Assembly (NCBI GenBank): GCA_017440755.1 | Contig: JAFSGP010000016.1 | Location: 55,755 to 119,754, forward strand | Direction of reading: 5' to 3' | Origin: Clostridia bacterium | GTDB taxonomy: Bacteria > Bacillota > Clostridia > Oscillospirales > Acutalibacteraceae | DNA length: 64,000 bases | Shown: piece after piece, positions 59,175-64,000 of the stretch | How positions within the stretch are numbered: the first letter of the stretch is position 1 | Layout: each line of letters starts with the position of its first letter | Position numbers and translations under genes: made by a program | The notes under the pieces: generated by a model | The model's database searches: none | The model's input: the letters and a program-made list of their open reading frames with translations, nothing else | Told to the model about the DNA's origin: nothing

Positions 59175-59593
59175 CCGCACCTGAAAGGGGCATTTTTGAG
59201 CAATTTGCACAAAGAACACCCCCTTTTCGCTACCAAGCGGCTTGCCCGCCTCGGCAAAAAAACGCGGTATCGCCTTTGGTTTGTTTTGGGTGGAAATCGC
59301 ACCTTTTTCATGGATTTTGTGGAGAAAAAACAGGCTAAAAACCACTTTTTCGTGGCTTTTTACAGATAGATTTGCCAATTTTTCCCTTTTTTGGGAGAAA
59401 AAACGCGTTTTTGCAAAATTTTCAAAAAAATTGTGCAACCAGCCGAAAAGACCTACCCAAAACCGCCGCAAAACCCCGTTTTTCAACCCGAACCCACCCG
59501 AAAAATGGTGTTTTTTGTCTTTTTTCGTGCAAAAACTTACTTTTTATCGTATGAATATGCAAAATCTGAAAAATTACCATTTATGCGCAAGCA
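59175..59593. other. AT-rich region without a recognisable gene
   Basis: About 420 bases rich in runs of A and T and in tracts such as CAAAAAC and TTTTTCG. An open frame of 107 codons on the minus strand is low in complexity (Phe/Lys-rich), has no ribosome site and is probably chance. Small hairpins such as CCAC-TTTTT-CGTGG are present. No known RNA family was recognised. Confidence 0.4.
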
Positions 59594-59599
59594 AAAAAC

Positions 59600-59638
59600 A
59601 AGACCGCAGAAGATATCCCTCTGCGGTCTTGTCGTTTT
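59600..59638 (-). terminator. Hairpin downstream of the DEAD-box gene
   Basis: AAGACCGCAG / CTGCGGTCTT with T-rich flanks on both strands; likely terminator of the helicase transcript. Confidence 0.75.
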
Positions 59639-59716
59639 TTCTCAAATAGCGGACGGAATCACATCGTCCGTAACATCGTAGTTTGTCCTTAATGTATATA
59701 ATAGGATTATATCCTA

Positions 59717-60895
59717 TTATTCAGCCGACTCCTCCGTCTGTAAAGAGGCGGCGGGGCACAGCTTGCCCTCCGCGTCGAATGCCATCTCCACCGCGGCGGA
59801 GCGGGTGTACTTCAGAATATCCCTTACCCGATACTTGTCCGCCTCGGTGGTAAAGGTATAGGCGGCGCCCTGTCGCTTGGCGCGACCGGTACGACCGATG
59901 CGGTGCAGGTAATATTCGTTCTCCTCGGGAATATCGTAGTTGAACACCGCCTCAACGTCCTCCACGTCGATGCCGCGGGCCGCCACGTCGGTGGCGACCA
60001 GAATCTCCAACTTATTCTCGCGGAATTTCGCCATCACCTTGTTCCGCAAGGACTGGGGCATATCGCCGTGCAGACAATCCACCGAACCGTGCCGCTTTTG
60101 CAGCCGCTCGGTCAGCTGGCGGACGGTGCACTTCATATTGGCGAACACCATCACACGGTGGTAGTCCTCCTGCTTGATAATGGACAGCATATCCTCCATA
60201 CGCTGAGAGCCGGAGGAGGCAATCAGATACTGGTCGATGCGGGGACGGCTGTCCCCCTCCGCCGCCACCTGAATCTCCACGGCGTCGTGCTGGTATTCCC
60301 ACGCCACGTCCATCACCTCGCGGGAAATAGTAGCGGAGAACATCACCACCTGGGTGTCACCGGGGGTAGCGTTGAGTATCTTGCGCACGTCTTTAATGAA
60401 GCCCATCTTCAGCATCTCGTCCGCCTCGTCCAATACGGCGGTATACAGATTGCCCAGCCACACGTTGCCGCGCCCCATATGGTCCAGCAGACGACCGGGG
60501 GTAGCCACCACGATGTGGGGGTGCTTTTTCAGCGCCTCCACCTGACGGTTCATCGACTGCCCGCCGTACACCGAGGCGATGCGAATGGCGGGATTAAAGC
60601 GAATCAGCGCCCGCAGGTCGGCGGTAATCTGCTCGCACAGCTCACGGGTGGGGCAAAGCACCAACGCCTGCAGGTCCTTCATATCGGGGTTGAGGCACTC
60701 GATGAGGGGAATACCGAAGGCGCAGGTCTTGCCGGTGCCGGTAGGCGCCTTGGCAATCACGTCCCGTCCCTCCATCACCAGAGGAATGGTTTCGGTCTGT
60801 ATGGGGGTGGGGTTAGAAAAGCCCATAGCGTCCAGCGCACGCAGGGTGGGTTCGCTGAGCCCCAGGGCGGAAAAAGCGGTCTGTTCTGTCGTCAT
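59717..60895 (-). CDS. DEAD-box ATP-dependent RNA helicase
   Basis: 392 residues, a core-only helicase with a very short C-terminal tail. Motifs in order: Q-motif (F.ALGLSEPTLRALDAMGFSNPTPIQ), APTGTGKT (I), PTRELCEQ (Ia), TPGRLLDHM (Ib), VLDEADEML (II), MFSATI (III), LVATDVAARGID (V), HRIGRTGR (VI). It unwinds RNA in ribosome assembly or decay, in the manner of CshA/RhlE; without the long basic tail a specific name is not justified. AAAGGA precedes the ATG. Confidence 0.95.
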   Translation of the reverse strand: MTTEQTAFSALGLSEPTLRALDAMGFSNPTPIQTETIPLVMEGRDVIAKAPTGTGKTCAFGIPLIECLNPDMKDLQALVLCPTRELCEQITADLRALIRFNPAIRIASVYGGQSMNRQVEALKKHPHIVVATPGRLLDHMGRGNVWLGNLYTAVLDEADEMLKMGFIKDVRKILNATPGDTQVVMFSATISREVMDVAWEYQHDAVEIQVAAEGDSRPRIDQYLIASSGSQRMEDMLSIIKQEDYHRVMVFANMKCTVRQLTERLQKRHGSVDCLHGDMPQSLRNKVMAKFRENKLEILVATDVAARGIDVEDVEAVFNYDIPEENEYYLHRIGRTGRAKRQGAAYTFTTEADKYRVRDILKYTRSAAVEMAFDAEGKLCPAASLQTEESAE

Positions 60896-60936
60896 AGATG
60901 CGGGTCCTTTCCCTTAAACACATAATAATCCTTAGT

Positions 60937-60965
60937 ATTATAACAGCCTTCGGGAGAAAATGCAA
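60937..60965 (-). promoter_or_regulatory. Sigma-A promoter of the DEAD-box helicase gene
   Basis: TTGCAT (complement of 60960-60965), 17 bases, TATAAT (complement of 60937-60942). It is back to back with the greA promoter. Confidence 0.75.
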
Positions 60966-60974
60966 GAGGCGGAC

Positions 60975-61002
60975 TTGACATTCCGAAAAACAATGGTATA
61001 AT
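60975..61002 (+). promoter_or_regulatory. Sigma-A promoter of greA-lysS
   Basis: TTGACA, 16 bases, TATAAT. Confidence 0.88.
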
Positions 61003-61049
61003 ATATAGGTTGAAAAAGCATATTTCACATGAGGAAAGGTGTGACCGTG

Positions 61050-61520
61050 ATGAAAGAAATCGTCATGACCAGCGAAGGTTTCCAAAAACTGCAGGAGGAG
61101 TTGGAACACCTCAAAACCGTAGAGAGAAAAGAAGTTTCCGAGAAAATTAAAGTCGCTCTGTCTTTCGGCGACCTGTCCGAAAACAGCGAATATGACGAAG
61201 CCAAAAACGACCAGGCGCTGCTGGAGAGCCGTATTGCCGCTCTGGAGGCACAGCTGAAGAACGTACACATTCTGGACGAGTCCGAGCTGAACAGCGAGAA
61301 CGTGCACGTCGGTTCCAAGGTGGTTATTGCCGATGCCAAGGGCAAGAAATACTCCTACACCATCTCCGGTGCCACCGAGGCAGACCCCTTCAACGGCAAG
61401 ATTTCCGACGAGTCCCCCGTAGGTAAGGCGATTATGGGCCTGAAGGTGGGCGAGTCCGGTGAGGCTACCCTCCCCAACGGCAACGTTGTGGTGTACAAGG
61501 TGCTGGAAATCAGCAAGTAA
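61050..61520 (+). CDS. greA: Transcription elongation factor GreA
   Basis: 156 residues, normal length. The N-terminal coiled coil (about 10-75) carries the conserved tip LSFGDLSENSEYDEAKNDQ with the acidic residues that enter the RNA polymerase channel; the C-terminal FKBP-like domain has DPFNGKISDESPVGKAIMGLKVGE. It rescues backtracked polymerase by RNA cleavage. The ATG after GGAAAGGTGTG is used. lysS follows after 69 bases, a common arrangement in Firmicutes. Confidence 0.97.
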   Translation: MKEIVMTSEGFQKLQEELEHLKTVERKEVSEKIKVALSFGDLSENSEYDEAKNDQALLESRIAALEAQLKNVHILDESELNSENVHVGSKVVIADAKGKKYSYTISGATEADPFNGKISDESPVGKAIMGLKVGESGEATLPNGNVVVYKVLEISK

Positions 61521-61589
61521 TGCAATCCCTGCGGCGGACGGCTTTGCCGCCCGCCGTCACTTTATCGGAATGAAAGGAAGTGACCGTCG

Positions 61590-63164
61590 GTGAGTAACCA
61601 GAACAACGTACCGGAAACCGCCGAAATGACCGCCCAACAGCTGAGTGAACTGTTGCAGGTGCGTCGGGATAAGCTGGCCGCCCTCTGCGAGGCGGGCGAA
61701 AATCCCTATGAGATAACCAAGTATGAGGTAACCGCTTACAGCGCGGATATTCGCAAAGAATTTGAGGCGAAAGAGGCCGCCTATATTGCCGAGCATGGCG
61801 CTCCCGAAGAGGGACAGGGCATGGAACTGCCGGAGCCTATGGAGGTTTCCGTGGCAGGTCGTATGATGAGCCGCCGCATTATGGGTAAAGCCAGCTTCCT
61901 GGACGTTCAGGATACCACCGGCCGCATTCAGGTGTACGTCAGCCGCGGCGACGTGGGCGACGAGGCCTATGCCGGCTTTAAGAAGTGGGATATCGGCGAC
62001 ATCATCGGTCTGACCGGCTGGGTGTTCCGCACCAAGATGGGCGAGATTTCCATTCACACCACCTCCATTAAGCTGCTGAGCAAATCCCTGCGTCCCCTGC
62101 CGGAGAAGTATCACGGTCTCAAGGATACTGATACCCGTTTCCGTCAGCGGTATCTGGACCTCATCGTTAACCCCGAGGTCAAGCGGAATTTTGTTATCCG
62201 CTCCCAGTTCATCAAGTATATGCGCAACTATCTGGACAATATGGGCTACATCGAGGTAGAGACTCCGGTGCTGAACACCATCGCCGGCGGTGCCTCCGCC
62301 CGCCCCTTTATCACCCACCACAACACGCTGGACCTGGATATGTATATGCGTATCGCCACCGAGCTGCCGCTGAAGCGGTTGATCATCGGCGGTATGGACC
62401 GCGTGTATGAGATCGGCCGCATCTTCCGCAACGAGGGTATGGACCCCAAGCACAACCCCGAGTTCACCTCTGTAGAGCTGTATCAGGCGTATGCGGATTT
62501 CCACGATATGATGGATATCGCCGAGGGCGTGCTCTCCGGCGCTGCCAAGGAGATTCTGGGCACCTACGAGGTAGAGTGGATGGGCGAGAAAATCGACCTG
62601 ACCCCCGGTTGGCCTCGTATGACTATGGTAGAGGCGGTTAAGAAATACGTGGGCATCGACTTTGATGCTATCACCGACGATGCCGAGGCGGTGGCTGCCG
62701 CCGAGGCCAAGGGCGTGGAGCTGGCGGACACCGCTGAAAAGACCTGGGGCAACGCCCTGTACGCCTGCTTTGACCAGCGGGTAGAGGAGCATCTGGTGCA
62801 GCCCACCTTCATTACGATGTATCCCGTGGAGGTCTCTCCCCTTACCAAGCGTTCTCCCGCGGATCCCCGTCTGACCGAGCGGTTTGAGTTCTTCATCTGC
62901 CGCAGTGAGATGGGCAACGCCTACTCCGAGCTGAACGACCCCATCGACCAGCGCGACCGCTTTGTGAAGCAGGCGGAGCAGCGGGAGCGGGGCGACGACG
63001 AGGCGGAGATGCTGGACGAGGACTTCCTCACCGCCATGGAGTACGGTATGCCCCCCACGGGCGGTATGGGCATCGGCATCGACCGTTGCGTGATGCTGCT
63101 CACCGGCTCCGATACCATTCGTGAGGTCATCTGCTTCCCCACGATGAAACCCCTCTCGGAGTAA
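61590..63164 (+). CDS. lysS: Lysyl-tRNA synthetase, class II
   Basis: 524 residues. An N-terminal OB-fold anticodon-binding domain (about 50-170) precedes the class II core: motif 1 region IRSQFIKYMRNYLDNMGYIEVETPVLN, motif 2 RNEGMDPKHNPEFTSVELYQAYAD, motif 3 GIGIDRCVMLLTGS. The C-terminal half of the core also has the PTFITMYPVEVSPLTKRSPADP block. Start is GTG with AAAGGAAG 9 bases upstream. It is the last housekeeping gene before the composition change. Confidence 0.97.
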   Translation: MSNQNNVPETAEMTAQQLSELLQVRRDKLAALCEAGENPYEITKYEVTAYSADIRKEFEAKEAAYIAEHGAPEEGQGMELPEPMEVSVAGRMMSRRIMGKASFLDVQDTTGRIQVYVSRGDVGDEAYAGFKKWDIGDIIGLTGWVFRTKMGEISIHTTSIKLLSKSLRPLPEKYHGLKDTDTRFRQRYLDLIVNPEVKRNFVIRSQFIKYMRNYLDNMGYIEVETPVLNTIAGGASARPFITHHNTLDLDMYMRIATELPLKRLIIGGMDRVYEIGRIFRNEGMDPKHNPEFTSVELYQAYADFHDMMDIAEGVLSGAAKEILGTYEVEWMGEKIDLTPGWPRMTMVEAVKKYVGIDFDAITDDAEAVAAAEAKGVELADTAEKTWGNALYACFDQRVEEHLVQPTFITMYPVEVSPLTKRSPADPRLTERFEFFICRSEMGNAYSELNDPIDQRDRFVKQAEQRERGDDEAEMLDEDFLTAMEYGMPPTGGMGIGIDRCVMLLTGSDTIREVICFPTMKPLSE

Positions 63165-63237
63165 AAACCTACGAAAATCAGGTTTTGACAGCGTTTGCGG
63201 CGTTTTGTTAATCCAAAAAATAGCTCAAAATCGGGGT

Positions 63238-63305
63238 TTACGACAAATTTACGACAAATGAACTCGTGAACATCCCTTGAGCCTTACGACAAATCGTTGT
63301 CGTAA
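63238..63305. repeat. TTACGACAA repeat array, possible recombinase arm sites
   Basis: TTACGACAA occurs at 63238-63246, 63249-63257 and 63284-63292 as direct copies and inverted at 63297-63305. The first two are 11 bases apart, one helical turn; the last two form a palindrome. Such arrays beside the 3' end of a housekeeping gene resemble the arm sites of tyrosine integrases. No integrase gene is in the window. Confidence 0.5.
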
Positions 63306-63324
63306 ATATATAGGTTTTCATCAT

Positions 63325-63362
63325 AAGGCTTTAACCTTAATCGGTTAGAGCCTTATTTTTTT
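63325..63362 (+). terminator. Terminator downstream of lysS
   Basis: AAGGCTTTAACC / GGTTAGAGCCTT stem followed by ATTTTTTT. Confidence 0.85.
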
Positions 63363-63419
63363 GCACGTTTGTGAGAACACACCTTTCCTTATATAATAAA
63401 AGCAAAGGAGGGATTTTAG

Positions 63420-63599
63420 ATGAAAAGCCAATACTATTACATAAACTTAACCGCCCAAGAAAGAGTTGATATACTCCACTCCTTGATTGAAAAGAGAAAT
63501 AAACTGATTGAACAAGGTAGATATACCGACTTGGTTGATGAGGTAATAACCAAGATCACCAAAGCAAAGAAGCGTGCCTTTATTATAAAAACAATCTAA
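63420..63599 (+). CDS. Small hypothetical protein, mobile-element-like
   Basis: 59 residues: MKSQYYYINLTAQERVDI, then LHSLIEKRNKLIEQGRYTDL, then VDEVITKITKAKKRAFIIKTI. Predicted helical, charged, no membrane segment. AAAGGAGGGA lies 6 bases upstream of the ATG, so translation is well supported. The AT-rich codons differ from lysS. Similar short proteins accompany conjugative or integrative elements in gut Firmicutes as far as I recall; function unknown. Ends before a terminator. Confidence 0.75.
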   Translation: MKSQYYYINLTAQERVDILHSLIEKRNKLIEQGRYTDLVDEVITKITKAKKRAFIIKTI

Positions 63600-63613
63600 T
63601 ACTCAGAGCTATG

Positions 63614-63650
63614 AAGCCGTCTATTCCGTTTGGAGTAGGCGGCTTTTTTT
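63614..63650 (+). terminator. Terminator of the small ORF
   Basis: AAGCCGTCTA / GTAGGCGGCTTTTTTT hairpin. Confidence 0.85.
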
Positions 63651-64000
63651 ATTTCTTTCAAAAATTTTTTGAAATTAGGGTGTGCATTTGCCATCTCCCA
63701 GTGGAAACAAGTGAAGGGGTTATTTTCCTGACTCTGTTTAGGATCACTTCTTCACGCACATTGAAAATTGAATATACAGGCATATAGGACTTTATTTTTG
63801 ACGCTTAGCCACTTTAGCGGGTACGCCAAGACTTCCTTTTATGGAAAGAGCGAGAATCCCCGTTATAAGTATCAGGTTGCTCCTGATATGGCGACGACAG
63901 CAAAATGATAATGATACTTCTCTACGGAGCTGGCGGAATACCCGGCAGAGGTGAAATTCCTATGATACAGTGCAGCAGACTGTAACCTATATGTTTCCCG
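63651..64000. other. AT-rich, possibly structured region at the window end, no gene found
   Basis: No convincing coding frame. Several hairpins can be drawn on the plus strand: CTTCC-TTTTAT-GGAAG at about 63831-63846, ATCAGG-TTG-CTCCTGAT near 63870-63886, and ACAGT/ACTGT near 63968-63982. It could be a structured leader or non-coding part of an integrated element continuing to the right, but this cannot be settled here. Confidence 0.35.

Noticed and set aside
59163..59486. 107-codon minus-strand frame rich in Phe and Lys
   Set aside because: Low complexity, no ribosome binding site, overlaps the promoter of the 3D-domain gene at one end, no family resemblance.

Overview
The window looks like the chromosome of a spore-forming clostridium, most likely Oscillospiraceae/Ruminococcaceae. 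Evidence: coding DNA of roughly 55-60 % GC by eye, a SpoVAC gene behind a sigma-G-like promoter, a SCIFF peptide with its radical-SAM maturase, two T-box leaders, strong TTGACA/TATAAT promoters, AAGGAGG ribosome binding sites, and many short palindromic intergenic repeats. No rRNA, tRNA or CRISPR array was seen.

Layout. 1-7.7 kb (minus strand): a partial P-loop ATPase; two tandem paralogous genes coding for HTH-cupin-AMP-ligase (acyl-CoA synthetase) fusions, each behind its own promoter and T-box leader; then an M20 peptidase and a class II glutamine amidotransferase. 7.8-15 kb: a MacB-like ABC transporter, a small MITE-like element, an esterase, a surface lipoprotein, an AT-rich membrane protein and spoVAC. 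15-18 kb: SCIFF peptide, SCIFF maturase and an overlapping PLP decarboxylase. 18-27 kb: a Nudix-HAD fusion, a CDF transporter, MATE/DeoR divergent pair, an ABC-F protein, and LacI-uxaC. 27-34 kb is an accessory zone: a DUF559 nuclease between inverted palindromic repeats, XRE/SLOG divergent pair, a heterodimeric ABC exporter, a Thr-rich lipoprotein and another XRE pair. 34-39.5 kb is one minus-strand operon: cyclophilin, YkgJ, cyclophilin lipoprotein, hydrolase, murF, ddl. 39.8-55.7 kb is housekeeping: proS, glgP, lipid kinase, prs, hflX, M16 protease, pnp, rpsO. 55.8-58 kb: XRE/Thr-rich lipoprotein pair and a cluster of palindromes. 58-63.2 kb: 3D-domain cell-wall protein, DEAD helicase, greA, lysS. 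After lysS the DNA becomes AT-richer with recombinase-arm-like repeats and a small ORF, which looks like the edge of an integrated element.

Most interesting. (1) The two T-boxes read best as valine (GUA) and isoleucine (AUC) specifiers, and they sit in front of acyl-CoA synthetases rather than tRNA synthetases or amino acid biosynthesis genes. A coherent reading is that starvation for Val or Ile switches on activation of isobutyrate or 2-methylbutyrate for reductive carboxylation to the amino acid. (2) A palindromic repeat family with covarying hairpins occurs at least seven times; one inverted pair brackets a DUF559 nuclease gene and another inverted pair is empty, reminiscent of the REPIN/RAYT relationship but with an unrelated nuclease. 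(3) An ABC-F protein has all three motifs of one composite ATP site degenerate.
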